From positions 1-17,668 of the forward strand of contig CAJUAN010000043.1 of assembly GCA_910584715.1 (NCBI GenBank): DNA of 17,668 bases, in the 5' to 3' direction. This DNA is from an uncultured Oscillospiraceae bacterium. GTDB taxonomy: Bacteria; Bacillota; Clostridia; Oscillospirales; Ruminococcaceae. Of this stretch, positions 1-7,618 are shown in pieces. A program made the translations under genes and the position numbers. The notes under the pieces were generated by a model. It saw nothing but the letters and a program-made list of their open reading frames with translations, was not told where the DNA came from and did not search any database. How positions within the stretch are numbered: position 1 is the first letter of the stretch; each line of letters starts with the position of its first letter.

Positions 1-505
<505 letters not shown>

Positions 506-616
506 AATTGTATAAAACCGATTACCGAAGTAACCGTGGCTCTATCTCGACTATTTAAGTCATTTATCTTTGCTGACTTTGCTTTGTGGTACTAATGTAC
601 TTCAAAGTTAATTGAC
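506..616 (-). promoter_or_regulatory. rRNA operon leader
   Basis: This is the transcribed leader between the proximal rRNA promoter and the 16S 5' end. On the minus strand it holds a hairpin at 519-536 (CGGTTAC-TTCG-GTAATCG, a 7-bp stem including one G-U pair, capped by the stable UUCG tetraloop). It also holds a boxA-like AACTTTGAAG around 600-610, the kind of element used for antitermination of rRNA transcripts. No open reading frame or tRNA is visible. The boxA assignment is by resemblance only. Confidence 0.55.
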
Positions 617-652
617 AGAAACTATTATAAAAAATCGTTTCCTTCTATTCAA
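617..652 (-). promoter_or_regulatory. rRNA promoter P2 (proximal)
   Basis: The minus strand has TTGAAT (647-652), a 17-bp spacer and a perfect TATAAT (624-629). The predicted start is near 617, giving a leader of about 110 nt before 16S. It is the downstream member of a tandem promoter pair, the usual arrangement for rRNA operons. Confidence 0.75.
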
Positions 653-700
653 TTTTTAAGCTTCGTAAAACCGTGAAAAAACACGGCGCTCACTTGCGAG

Positions 701-780
701 CTTGTCTATAATAACATATGAAAATACAATTGTCAAACGAATTTTCAAACTTTTTTCATATTTTTTTAAAGTTTTTTTGT
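701..780 (-). promoter_or_regulatory. rRNA promoter P1 (distal) with A-rich upstream element
   Basis: The minus strand has a perfect TTGACA (731-736), a 17-bp spacer and TATTAT (708-713), with a predicted start near 701. Upstream of the -35 (737-780) the minus strand is a run of A-tracts, as expected of an UP element that boosts rRNA promoters. Just downstream are two small inverted repeats, GCTC/GAGC (688-701) and CCGTG/CACGG with a six-base loop (671-686). The rest of the gap up to 940 is AT-rich and shows nothing else. Confidence 0.8.
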
Positions 781-940
781 CGTTTTTCAACTGTTTTTGT
801 CGTTAAGCCGTCTCGCGCGGCAAGCTTACCTACATTACCATAATAATATATATGATGTCAAGCGTTAATTCAAATTTTTTTGCGGCTGCCGCCATACGGT
901 TAATTTTTGACATTTTTGGTTAATTTTATTCATTCCGGCT

Positions 941-1792
941 TTAAATCAGGTCGTCTTCCGTAATTTTGAAAAACTTCAACGCCCGCCTGAATTCGCTTTT
1001 TGCGCAGCCACACACTCTGTCCTTTAAAAACAACAGAATTTCAAGCACGTATTCCCTGCGCATGCCAGTCGTCATTTTCGCAATCGTTCTTTTTATTTCG
1101 GTACTTGCCCTGCGTCTTTCCACAGTGTCCTTTACCGTCTGCACTATGTCGGCGCTCAGCCCGTCGCTTATTTCGGAAAGCGCGTCCGAGTATTCTACCG
1201 CGGAAAAGCCCAAATCGTCATAACACGATTCCAGCCAGTCCCTCACGTCTAACGAGTCGGGCTTTTCATGCCATTTGATGCTTTTATCTATAATGGCCCT
1301 TATGACGCCGTGCCGAAGCCGGATATCGTCGGAATCCAACCTGTAACCCCAACCGTTATACGCAGCTATGCAGAATTTGAGAGCATCGCGCGTGTCGTCG
1401 GATAAAAGCTGCGCCAACATATAGTCCACACCCTTTTCGATTCTCATGATAATTGCTTCGCATACGGCTTTTTCGCTCGACGTTCCGTCGGGATCTTCGA
1501 GGCTGAGCCAATTCTTTTTAAGCTCCGCAAAACCTTTTTTGCCGTTAATCGTCATTATGCTCAAACGCGCGTCCTGTCTGCGGACGTGGTTTTCATCGTA
1601 AAGCGCCTTATATAAATTCGGCAGATATTTTTCGTCGTAGGTCTGCCCCATCGCCATAATAATTTCGGTGCGTAAAGGCTCGCCCGATTTTACGGCGTTT
1701 TCTATATCTTCGTCGTCCACATATTTAAGCGCATGGCTGAAATCGTCCAAACCGCGGTATTTCTTTTTATCGTTGCGCCGGTCGCTTTGCAT
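941..1792 (-). CDS. Hypothetical helical protein, HEAT-repeat-like
   Basis: This 283-residue soluble protein has no signal peptide or membrane segment. I do not recognise the family. It is highly charged and predominantly helical. Residues about 40-110 read like HEAT-type helical pairs, with a stretch of the form LPNLYKALYDENHVRRQDAR followed by a second helix and a linker. HEAT-like scaffolds usually bind protein or nucleic acid, but no catalytic motif is visible and no function is claimed. The start is the ATG at 1790-1792, preceded by AAGGGGG about 7 bases upstream. The gene stands alone, divergent from the acyltransferase, and ends about 200 bp before the distal rRNA promoter on the same strand. 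A good promoter sits just upstream. No terminator hairpin is obvious after the stop. Confidence 0.8.
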   Translation of the reverse strand: MQSDRRNDKKKYRGLDDFSHALKYVDDEDIENAVKSGEPLRTEIIMAMGQTYDEKYLPNLYKALYDENHVRRQDARLSIMTINGKKGFAELKKNWLSLEDPDGTSSEKAVCEAIIMRIEKGVDYMLAQLLSDDTRDALKFCIAAYNGWGYRLDSDDIRLRHGVIRAIIDKSIKWHEKPDSLDVRDWLESCYDDLGFSAVEYSDALSEISDGLSADIVQTVKDTVERRRASTEIKRTIAKMTTGMRREYVLEILLFLKDRVCGCAKSEFRRALKFFKITEDDLI

Positions 1793-1815
1793 GTTAATGC
1801 CCCCTTGTTTATAAT

Positions 1816-1851
1816 CTGTAAAAGTATAGCACAGGAAAACCGCAAGTTCAA
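1816..1851 (-). promoter_or_regulatory. Promoter of the HEAT-like gene, with overlapping palindrome
   Basis: The minus strand has TTGAAC (1846-1851), a 17-bp spacer and TATACT (1823-1828). Predicted transcription start is near 1816, 24 bases before the ATG. The -35 overlaps the palindrome TTCAA-GCTT-TTGAA (1847-1860), a possible operator placed between this promoter and the divergent one at 1878. Confidence 0.65.
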
Positions 1852-1877
1852 GCTTTTGAAAGCTTTGCGCGTTTAAC

Positions 1878-1906
1878 TTGATTTTTTATCGGCGATATTA
1901 TATTAT
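1878..1906 (+). promoter_or_regulatory. Promoter of the acyltransferase gene
   Basis: TTGATT (1878-1883), a 17-bp spacer and TATTAT (1901-1906) predict a start near 1913 and a leader of about 27 nt. The leader contains the ribosome binding site AAAGGAAG (1929-1936). Both hexamers and the spacer length match the promoter at 3069-3097. Confidence 0.7.
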
Positions 1907-1939
1907 AACAATATAAAAGCAACTCCGCAAAGGAAGAAT

Positions 1940-3028
1940 ATGAGAAACTCGAGTATAGAATGGATTAAAATAATGGCGGTGGTTTTTGTCGTATTGTGTC
2001 ACTCCGTGCCGGAAATGTATACTTTCCCCGACGGACAGACGTTTACCGACGGCTTCGCCACGGCAAACCCCGCGTTTTTCGCCGTAGGACTTATTTCGGG
2101 TCTGGGGCTTATAGGCGACGTCATTTTCATTGTTTGCTCCTCTTACTTTCTGCTGGACGGCAAAAAGGTAAAGGCGGGCAAGGTTTTCGCAATTATACTT
2201 AACGTGCTTATAATTTCGGTCATATATCTTGTAATCATACTTGCGCTTGGGTACAAGCTTTCGCCTATGACCGTAGTCAGGCAGTGCTTCCCCACAACCT
2301 TTCAAAATAACTGGTTTATAACATATTATATAATATTTTACCTGTTGCACCCCGTTTTCAATACCATAATAGAGGTATTGGACAAAAAGCGGCTTGCCTT
2401 GGCGGCGGGATTGCTGTTTTTCCATTGCAGCATACTGCTGTTTTTTACGGGGAACGCGCCCGGGATAAATAAGTTTATTTGTTTTGTCAATATATATTTC
2501 CTCGTGGCGTACTTCAAATATTACGGCGGGGCGCTTGTAAGGTCCAAAAGACTGAACGTCGCGGTATGCGTAAGCTGCGCGGCGCTGTACGTCATAATGA
2601 AAGCTGCCGTAAACGCGCTTGGACTGCACTTCGACCACTTCCAAAGCAGGACGACTACCTATTTCCATATAAACAACCCTGTTTTAATACTTTTTGCCTT
2701 ATCGCTGTTCAACCTCGTAAACACGAAAATCTATTTCAACAGAAGCATAAATTATCTCTCGTCGCTATCGCTGTTGATTTATATAATCCACCGCAACAAT
2801 CTTTTTGCGGAGCTTATCCAACCGAAGTGGTACGACCTGTTCGTCCTTAATTACGGAAAAGCATATTTTATACCGGCAATACTGACGCTTGCGGCAATTT
2901 TATTTGCCGCAAGCGTCGCCGCGGCGACGGTTTACCGCTTCACGGCGGAGCGCGGCGTCAACGCGCTGGGCGCAAAAATTCAAAGCGCCTGCGACCGACT
3001 TATGACCCGTCTGCGCGGTCGTACTTAA
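1940..3028 (+). CDS. Acyltransferase-3 family membrane protein
   Basis: This 362-residue polytopic membrane protein has roughly ten hydrophobic segments. The N-terminus (SIEWIKIMAVVFVVLCHS, His21) matches the first helix of acyltransferase-3 proteins, where an early R/H motif is needed for catalysis. The GDVIFIVCSSYFLLDGKK stretch (about 59-76) fits the second conserved block, and WFITYYIIFYLLHP (about 124-137) the family's mid-protein motif. Such proteins move acyl groups, often acetyl, onto cell-surface polysaccharides, teichoic acids or peptidoglycan at the membrane. The acceptor cannot be told here. The length is typical of the stand-alone family, without an extra SGNH domain. The ATG at 1940 has a clear ribosome binding site (AAAGGAAG). 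A small membrane-protein gene follows on the same strand after 76 bp, with its own promoter. Confidence 0.85.
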   Translation: MRNSSIEWIKIMAVVFVVLCHSVPEMYTFPDGQTFTDGFATANPAFFAVGLISGLGLIGDVIFIVCSSYFLLDGKKVKAGKVFAIILNVLIISVIYLVIILALGYKLSPMTVVRQCFPTTFQNNWFITYYIIFYLLHPVFNTIIEVLDKKRLALAAGLLFFHCSILLFFTGNAPGINKFICFVNIYFLVAYFKYYGGALVRSKRLNVAVCVSCAALYVIMKAAVNALGLHFDHFQSRTTTYFHINNPVLILFALSLFNLVNTKIYFNRSINYLSSLSLLIYIIHRNNLFAELIQPKWYDLFVLNYGKAYFIPAILTLAAILFAASVAAATVYRFTAERGVNALGAKIQSACDRLMTRLRGRT

Positions 3029-3068
3029 ATAAAGCCTTTAACCGGAAGTTAAAAGGCGCGGCATTCGC

Positions 3069-3097
3069 TTGATTTTTCCGCGCAAAAGTTATATTAT
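3069..3097 (+). promoter_or_regulatory. Promoter of the small membrane protein; possible leaderless start
   Basis: TTGATT (3069-3074), a 17-bp spacer and TATTAT (3092-3097) predict a start at about 3103-3105, which coincides with the ATG at 3105. No ribosome binding site precedes that ATG. The layout is the same as at 1878-1906. Confidence 0.6.
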
Positions 3098-3104
3098 ATA
3101 TAAT

Positions 3105-3344
3105 ATGTATAGAACGCTTAGGATAATTTTCTGCATACTGGCGGTGCTTATTGCCGCGGCGGCGATTTTCATATTCGTCTACCTCGGCTGGCAGTGGGGA
3201 CTTGTAGCCGTTTTGGGCGTAGCCGTCTGCGCGGCGCTTATGGTAACCTTTAAAATGTTGCAGGAAAAGCAGGAAAGAAAGAAAAACCCTCCCCCGCCGC
3301 AGGGCGACTTTATAACTGGGAAGGTCGACAAAAACGACAATTGA
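3105..3344 (+). CDS. Small two-helix membrane protein with Pro-rich cytoplasmic tail
   Basis: This is a 79-residue protein with two hydrophobic helices (about residues 6-27 and 31-49) joined by a very short turn containing GWQWG. A basic helix follows (KMLQEKQERKK), then NPPPPQGDF and a polar tail. I do not recognise a family. The basic residues after helix 2 would place the tail in the cytoplasm. I chose the ATG at 3105 because the upstream in-frame TTG at 3069 is part of the apparent -35 element and has only a distant purine-rich site. With the ATG start the mRNA would have essentially no leader. A strong terminator follows 20 bp after the stop. The TTG alternative would add 12 residues. 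Confidence 0.7.
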   Translation: MYRTLRIIFCILAVLIAAAAIFIFVYLGWQWGLVAVLGVAVCAALMVTFKMLQEKQERKKNPPPPQGDFITGKVDKNDN

Positions 3345-3364
3345 TTTTTTAACGCCGAATATTT

Positions 3365-3408
3365 ACGGCGCGCCGCGGAACGCGGCGCGCCGTTTTATTT
3401 GTCTTTTT
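3365..3408 (+). terminator. Strong intrinsic terminator
   Basis: A 13-bp perfect stem (ACGGCGCGCCGCG at 3365-3377 pairing with 3381-3393) has a GAA loop and is followed by TTTATTTGTCTTTTT. It ends the acyltransferase/small-membrane-protein transcripts. The tail GCCGTTTTATTTGTCTTTT recurs once more at 3425-3443 without the stem. In the minus direction the hairpin lacks a good T-tract, but it could still hinder read-through from the NlpC gene. Confidence 0.85.
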
Positions 3409-3451
3409 ACTTGCCGTAATTAATGCCGTTTTATTTGTCTTTTCAGGCAAT

Positions 3452-4306
3452 TCAGATAATCCTCTGCGACTGTATGTAGTACCCCCACCTTGTCTGCGAA
3501 ATCTGCTCTATCTTGGCATAGTCCGAGGCGGTGTGCAGAATGTAATTTCCGCCCAGATACAGGGCGACGTGTCCTATGCGCTCGATTCCGACCTTATCCT
3601 TTCTCGTAGCGTTGGTGAAGAACATCAAATCCCCGCGCCGCAAGTCGGATTTTTTAACCGTCGCGCCCTGAACAACCTGCGTGCGCGTAGTCACGTCCAG
3701 AAGCTGCCCCGCACCCTTGTAAAAGATGTACTGCATAAGCGACGAGCAATCGAACTTCGCGGTGGTAAAGCCTTTAAGCATATTGCCCTTACCGTCGTGC
3801 AGACGCGTCGCGCCGTACACGTACGGAACGCCGAGGAACTTACTGCCCTCCGCAATGACCGCCTCCACCGTTTTGTTGCCGCTTGACGGCAGATCGACCG
3901 TTACGCAGTACTTTTTGGAGAGATAGACCGTCTTATCTTTATATTTGGTCATGTACCAGCCGTTTTCCTCGCCCAGAAGCGAGTAAAGCGTATTTTTCTC
4001 CGCCGAGCCGACTACCGTGTAATTCGTTCCGGCGCCCGTGCGCAAATTCACCCCGTCCGCCGTTACGGAAATATACGCCGCCGTCTTGACCTCCGGCTTT
4101 ACAACGGGGGCGGAAGGCGCCTCCTCCTCGGGCGGAACCTGCTCGGGCGGAAGCTCCGTTACGGGCGGAAGTTGCTCGGGCGGAAGGCTCTCCGTGATGT
4201 TGTTATCCTGCATTATATCTTCCTTTTCGGAAGCCGCGGCACAGCCGCTCATTGTTGCGACAGCCGCTATTGATACGGCAAAAGCCGCTAAATTTTTAAA
4301 TTTCAT
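3452..4306 (-). CDS. SH3b-NlpC/P60 lipoprotein (peptidoglycan hydrolase)
   Basis: This 284-residue exported lipoprotein starts with a signal peptide (1-21) ending in a lipobox, MSGC, so Cys22 should be lipid-modified and anchored outside the membrane. Residues about 38-70 are a proline/glutamate-rich spacer built from LPPEQ-like repeats. Residues about 76-136 form a bacterial SH3 domain (VNLRTGAGTNYTVVG, wall binding). From about 145 an NlpC/P60 domain follows, with catalytic Cys187 in KFDCSSLMQYIF, His246 in GHVALYLGG and a third polar residue likely His258 in YILHT. The family cleaves peptide cross-links of peptidoglycan (typically gamma-D-Glu-diaminopimelate). All catalytic residues appear intact. 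The start is the ATG at 4304-4306 with AAAGGAGA six bases upstream. It is transcribed from its own promoter. Confidence 0.92.
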   Translation of the reverse strand: MKFKNLAAFAVSIAAVATMSGCAAASEKEDIMQDNNITESLPPEQLPPVTELPPEQVPPEEEAPSAPVVKPEVKTAAYISVTADGVNLRTGAGTNYTVVGSAEKNTLYSLLGEENGWYMTKYKDKTVYLSKKYCVTVDLPSSGNKTVEAVIAEGSKFLGVPYVYGATRLHDGKGNMLKGFTTAKFDCSSLMQYIFYKGAGQLLDVTTRTQVVQGATVKKSDLRRGDLMFFTNATRKDKVGIERIGHVALYLGGNYILHTASDYAKIEQISQTRWGYYIQSQRII

Positions 4307-4320
4307 ATAATTCTCCTTTA

Positions 4321-4357
4321 CAGTTGAATTATATCAAATCCCGTGCCGGCTCCGCAA
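4321..4357 (-). promoter_or_regulatory. Promoter of the NlpC/P60 lipoprotein gene
   Basis: The minus strand has TTGCGG (4352-4357), an 18-bp spacer and TATAAT (4328-4333) in the context TTTGATATAATTC. The start would be near 4321, leaving a 14-nt leader that contains the ribosome binding site. The same TTTGATATAATTC context recurs at the methyltransferase promoter. Confidence 0.55.
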
Positions 4358-4382
4358 TGCAAAGATTTTTCCAGAAATGGAA

Positions 4383-4415
4383 ATATCCGCCGACGTTTAC
4401 CACGTCGGCGGATAT
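4383..4415 (-). terminator. Terminator hairpin after the DUF1858 gene
   Basis: A perfect 14-bp inverted repeat (ATATCCGCCGACGT at 4383-4396 and its complement at 4402-4415, five-base loop) starts 8 bp past the stop codon at 4424. The minus-strand tail is TTTCCATTTC, a modest T-tract. The other side carries AAAATTTTTATT, so it may also work in the plus direction. Confidence 0.75.
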
Positions 4416-4423
4416 GAAAATTT

Positions 4424-4621
4424 TTATTCCACGCCTTCGTTAAGCTTTTTCAAGAGAGCGTCCAAATCGTTCCCGTGGACGAAAACCGCCTGCTCAATCG
4501 TCTCGCCGTGCGCCATGGCGCAGCCGAGGCAATGCATGCCGACAGCCTGCAAAATTTCCGCGCTGTTCGGGTTGATTTTAAGACAGTCCATTATAAGCGT
4601 ATCTTTGGTTATCTTAGCCAT
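4424..4621 (-). CDS. DUF1858 domain redox-disulfide protein
   Basis: This 65-residue protein consists of one DUF1858 domain, also described as the hybrid-cluster-protein-associated redox disulfide domain. The N-terminal segment (ITKDTLIMDCLKINPNSAEILQAVGMHC) and the CLGC motif (Cys-x-x-Cys, residues about 31-34) followed by AMAHGETIEQA are characteristic. The paired cysteines are thought to be redox-active or to bind a metal; the actual role in these small stand-alone proteins is not established. The start is the ATG at 4619-4621, with AAAGGAG (4629-4635) seven bases upstream. It is a single-gene unit with its own promoter and terminator. No hybrid cluster protein is visible nearby. Confidence 0.9.
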   Translation of the reverse strand: MAKITKDTLIMDCLKINPNSAEILQAVGMHCLGCAMAHGETIEQAVFVHGNDLDALLKKLNEGVE

Positions 4622-4643
4622 AAAATATCTCCTTTATATAAGT

Positions 4644-4671
4644 ATTGTACAATTTGTTTATTTTTAAGTAA
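4644..4671 (-). promoter_or_regulatory. Putative promoter of the DUF1858 gene
   Basis: The minus strand has TTACTT (4666-4671), a 16-bp spacer and TACAAT (4644-4649). The start would be near 4637, just before the ribosome binding site at 4629-4635. The match is moderate. Confidence 0.45.
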
Positions 4672-4683
4672 CTTGCCGCCCTC

Positions 4684-5106
4684 ACCGTCATTCCGAATGC
4701 AACGGGCAATCTTTTCAGATCCTTCGCTAACGCTCAGGATGACATATTTTGTCATTCCAAACGCAGTCTCCTGTCATTCTGCGCGAGCGAAGCGATACTT
4801 TGCACACTTCATTGTCATTCCAAACGCAGTCTTATTGTCATTCTGAACGTAGTGAAGAATCTGTCAGCCTTCCCCCCTTTTGGGGGAAGGTGGATTGACC
4901 GCAAGGTCAAGACGGATGAGGGGCAAATTCGTCAAAACCCCTCATCACCGCTACGCGGAGCTTCTCCCAAGGGAGAAGCCTTTCAAGATCCTTCGTTTCA
5001 CCCAGCATGACATATTTTGTCATTCCGAACGCAGTCTTATTGTCATTCTGAACGAAGTGAAGAATCTCTCCTATTATCATGTGCAAAACGCAGCGGGCAA
5101 TCCTAC
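4684..5106. repeat. Repeat cluster 1: families A and B in both orientations
   Basis: This gap has no gene and is made of repeats. Family A copies of the GTCATTCTGAAC-(loop)-GTGAAGAATCT type sit at about 4837-4865 and 5040-5068. Degenerate or inverted copies lie at about 4686, 4712-4745, 4752, 4772, 4812, 4984-5011 and 5018. The junction ATGACATATTTTGTCAT, two A copies meeting head to head, occurs twice (about 4740 and 5008). One family B copy (4868-4923) is in plus orientation and another (4938-4980) is inverted, facing it, so their GATGAGGGG tails form a 9-bp inverted repeat around a 14-bp centre. No intrinsic terminator for the topoisomerase operon is evident; only a small AATCC/GGATT hairpin overlaps its stop (5107-5120). 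Confidence 0.85.
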
Positions 5107-5118
5107 AATCCGGTCGGA

Positions 5119-7617
5119 TTAAAACTTTATCTGTTGTCTGCCGTCGGGGTATTCCGAGCGGTGTTTAAGCGCATAGACAGCCTTTACCGTACCAATGCCG
5201 TCCTTTTTAAGAGGTTTGCCGCGGAAAACGCGCGTTTCTATGGGCAGTTCCTCGGTATTTACCTGAACGACGGTCTTGTCCTCGCTTACGACCGCAAGCG
5301 AATAGGGAACCGTAACGTAATCAGCAAACAGTATTTCGCCCTTGCCGCGTATATCGGCAATCATTACGCCCTTGCAAGCCCTGCCTATGGGGTCTATGGT
5401 CGACGACACAACGCGCTTGAATCCGCCCAACGTCGTCACTATTATAATTTCCCCTTCGCCCGTGTGCTGTGTGGCGAATATAACCTCGTCGCCGCCGCCT
5501 AACGCTATTCCTTTTACGCCGCCGGCAATTCTGCCCTGAACGGGTACGCCTTCCTTATCCGCGTTTAAGCACAGCCCGCCGCGCGTGACGAAAAGCATTG
5601 TGGAATATTCGTCCGCGTCGTATTTTTCCACGGTGAGAAGCTCGTCCTCGGGTTTAAGCTTGATAGCCTGGAAGACCTGCTTGCCCTGAACGTATTCCGA
5701 CCAGTCCGTGCGTTTGACGGCGCCCTGCTTGGTGAAAAACAACAGCTCGCCCTCGGGCACGCCGTCCTTGGGACAGACGAAAAGCTTTACGGGGTACTCT
5801 CCCTTTTCCACGCCCTCGGCAAGCGTTTCAAGCTTGCTTCCCCAGGACTTGAATTCGGAAAGCTCCGCATACATTACGCTAAGCTTCACGCAGTTGCCGA
5901 GGTTTGTGAAAGCGAATATCACGTCCTCCTGCTTGCAGAATACGACCTGCCTGTGCAGGTGCTGTACCGCCGCGGAAGCCGCAAGCTTGCGCTTCGCCGC
6001 AAACATAAACTCGTCCCTGTCGACGAATTTTACGGTGTTGACGGCGGTTATGCACGCCGCCCAATCCGTAACGTCGCGCTTTACTTCCGCGCCCTTGACC
6101 GCAATTTTATCCGCCGCGCCCACTATGCGCGTCTTTCTCTCGCTCTTGTATCTGCGCTTTATCTCGCGCATTTCGGTCTTGACTATGTTCCACTGCTTTT
6201 CCTTGCTGTCTATTACGGAACGCAGCTCCTCTATGCGCAATTTAAGCGCGGCAAGCTCGTTTTCAAGTTTCTTGACCTCAAGCTTGGCAAGCCTTGCCAG
6301 CCTTAAATCGAGAATGGCTTGCGCCTGCCGCTCCGACAGGGCGAACCTTTCCATAAGCTTTCTGCGCGCGTCGGGGGTGGACTCCGCCGTCTTGATTATT
6401 TTTACAACCTCGTCGACGTTGTGCACGCCTATAATCAGCCCTTCGAGAATGTGACACCGTGCAAGCGCTTCTTTAAGCTCGAAGCGGGTACGGCGCAGAA
6501 CTATCTGACGCTGATACTGCGTGTAATATCTTATTATGTCCAGAAGTCCCAACTGCTTGGGCTTTCCGCCCGCAATCGCAACCATGTTTATGCCGAAGGT
6601 ACATTCCAGATCGGTATACTTCAATAAAAGCTTTATAATGGACTGAACGTCCGCTTCCTTCTTGCAATAAATAACGGCGCGCATGCCCGTACGGTCGGAC
6701 TCGTCAACTATGTCGGCAATTCCGCCAAGCTGCTCCTTTTTGTCCTCCCTTAAAAGCATTATTTTTCTTAAAAGCTCGGCTTTGTTGGTCTGATAGGGCA
6801 GCTCGGTTATGACAATCATCTTTTTGCCGTAATCGCCCTGCTCCACCGTGTAGCGCGCGCGCAGGGTTATCTTGCCCCTGCCCGTCTCGTAAGCCTGTTT
6901 TAATTCGTTAGCGATAATGAAGCCGCCCGTAGAAAAGTCGGGCCCCGGGATTATCTTCATCATATCGTTTAATGAAATCCTCGGGTTGTCGATATACGCG
7001 CAGCAGCCGTCTATTACTTCGCCCAGATTGTGCGTCGGTATGTTGGTCGCAAGCCCGACGGCTATTCCGTTCGCGCCGTTAACAAGCAGGTTGGGGAACC
7101 TGCCGGGAAGCAGGTCCGGCTCCAACAGCGAATCGTCGAAGTTGAAGGAAAAAGGAACGGTCTCCTTATCCAAATCGCGTAACAGCTCCAATGCGAGCGG
7201 CTCTAACCTTGCCTCGGTGTATCTCATAGCCGCGGCGGGGTCGCCGTCGACGGAGCCGAAGTTGCCGTGTCCGTTTATAAGCGTCATGCGCATGTTGAAG
7301 TCCTGCGCCATACGCACCATCGCGTCGTAAACCGAGCTGTCGCCGTGCGGGTGGTATTTACCCATGCAGTCGCCGACAATCCTTGCGGATTTTTTATGCG
7401 GCTTGTCGGGCAGAAGCCCCATTTCCAGCATGGTGTACAGTATGCGTCTCTGCACGGGTTTAAGCCCGTCCTCCACGCGCGGAAGCGCCCTGTCCATAAT
7501 TACGTACTCCGCATAGGGGAGCATGGACTGCGGCATCACTTCCTCAATGGGCGTGACGTAGGTGTTTCCGGTGGGTATCGTAGTCTGAACGCTTCCGTTG
7601 TCTTTCTTCCTTGCCAT
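5119..7617 (-). CDS. parC: Type IIA DNA topoisomerase subunit A (ParC/GyrA-like)
   Basis: This 832-residue DNA-breakage subunit acts as an A2B2 tetramer with the upstream gene product to pass one duplex through another. The winged-helix/tower part is intact. It has RALPRVEDGLKPVQRRILY near 43-61, the quinolone-pocket segment GDCMGKYHPHGDSSVYD (82-98; Ser94 and Asp98 match E. coli GyrA Ser83 and Asp87), and catalytic Tyr133 preceded by Arg132 in AMRYTE. GANGIAVGLATNIP (about 181-194) and a long coiled coil (about 440-490) follow. From about 545 the C-terminal beta-pinwheel begins. The canonical gyrase box QRRGGKG is missing; its expected place reads EFKSWGSKLE (about 588-597). That argues for topoisomerase IV-type decatenation or relaxation rather than negative supercoiling. 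The ATG at 7615-7617 lies one base past the B-subunit stop, with GGGAGAG inside the upstream gene, so translation is coupled. The gyrA versus parC label is tentative. Confidence 0.9.
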   Translation of the reverse strand: MARKKDNGSVQTTIPTGNTYVTPIEEVMPQSMLPYAEYVIMDRALPRVEDGLKPVQRRILYTMLEMGLLPDKPHKKSARIVGDCMGKYHPHGDSSVYDAMVRMAQDFNMRMTLINGHGNFGSVDGDPAAAMRYTEARLEPLALELLRDLDKETVPFSFNFDDSLLEPDLLPGRFPNLLVNGANGIAVGLATNIPTHNLGEVIDGCCAYIDNPRISLNDMMKIIPGPDFSTGGFIIANELKQAYETGRGKITLRARYTVEQGDYGKKMIVITELPYQTNKAELLRKIMLLREDKKEQLGGIADIVDESDRTGMRAVIYCKKEADVQSIIKLLLKYTDLECTFGINMVAIAGGKPKQLGLLDIIRYYTQYQRQIVLRRTRFELKEALARCHILEGLIIGVHNVDEVVKIIKTAESTPDARRKLMERFALSERQAQAILDLRLARLAKLEVKKLENELAALKLRIEELRSVIDSKEKQWNIVKTEMREIKRRYKSERKTRIVGAADKIAVKGAEVKRDVTDWAACITAVNTVKFVDRDEFMFAAKRKLAASAAVQHLHRQVVFCKQEDVIFAFTNLGNCVKLSVMYAELSEFKSWGSKLETLAEGVEKGEYPVKLFVCPKDGVPEGELLFFTKQGAVKRTDWSEYVQGKQVFQAIKLKPEDELLTVEKYDADEYSTMLFVTRGGLCLNADKEGVPVQGRIAGGVKGIALGGGDEVIFATQHTGEGEIIIVTTLGGFKRVVSSTIDPIGRACKGVMIADIRGKGEILFADYVTVPYSLAVVSEDKTVVQVNTEELPIETRVFRGKPLKKDGIGTVKAVYALKHRSEYPDGRQQIKF

Positions 7618-7618
7618 A

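Noticed and set aside
612..629. Plus-strand promoter from TTGACA at 612-617
   Set aside because: The only -10-like sequence follows after about 7 bp, far too close, and the same bases are better used as the minus-strand P2 -10.
1898..2668. 256-codon minus-strand frame
   Set aside because: It is antisense to the acyltransferase, whose membrane helices, family motifs, promoter and ribosome binding site are convincing.
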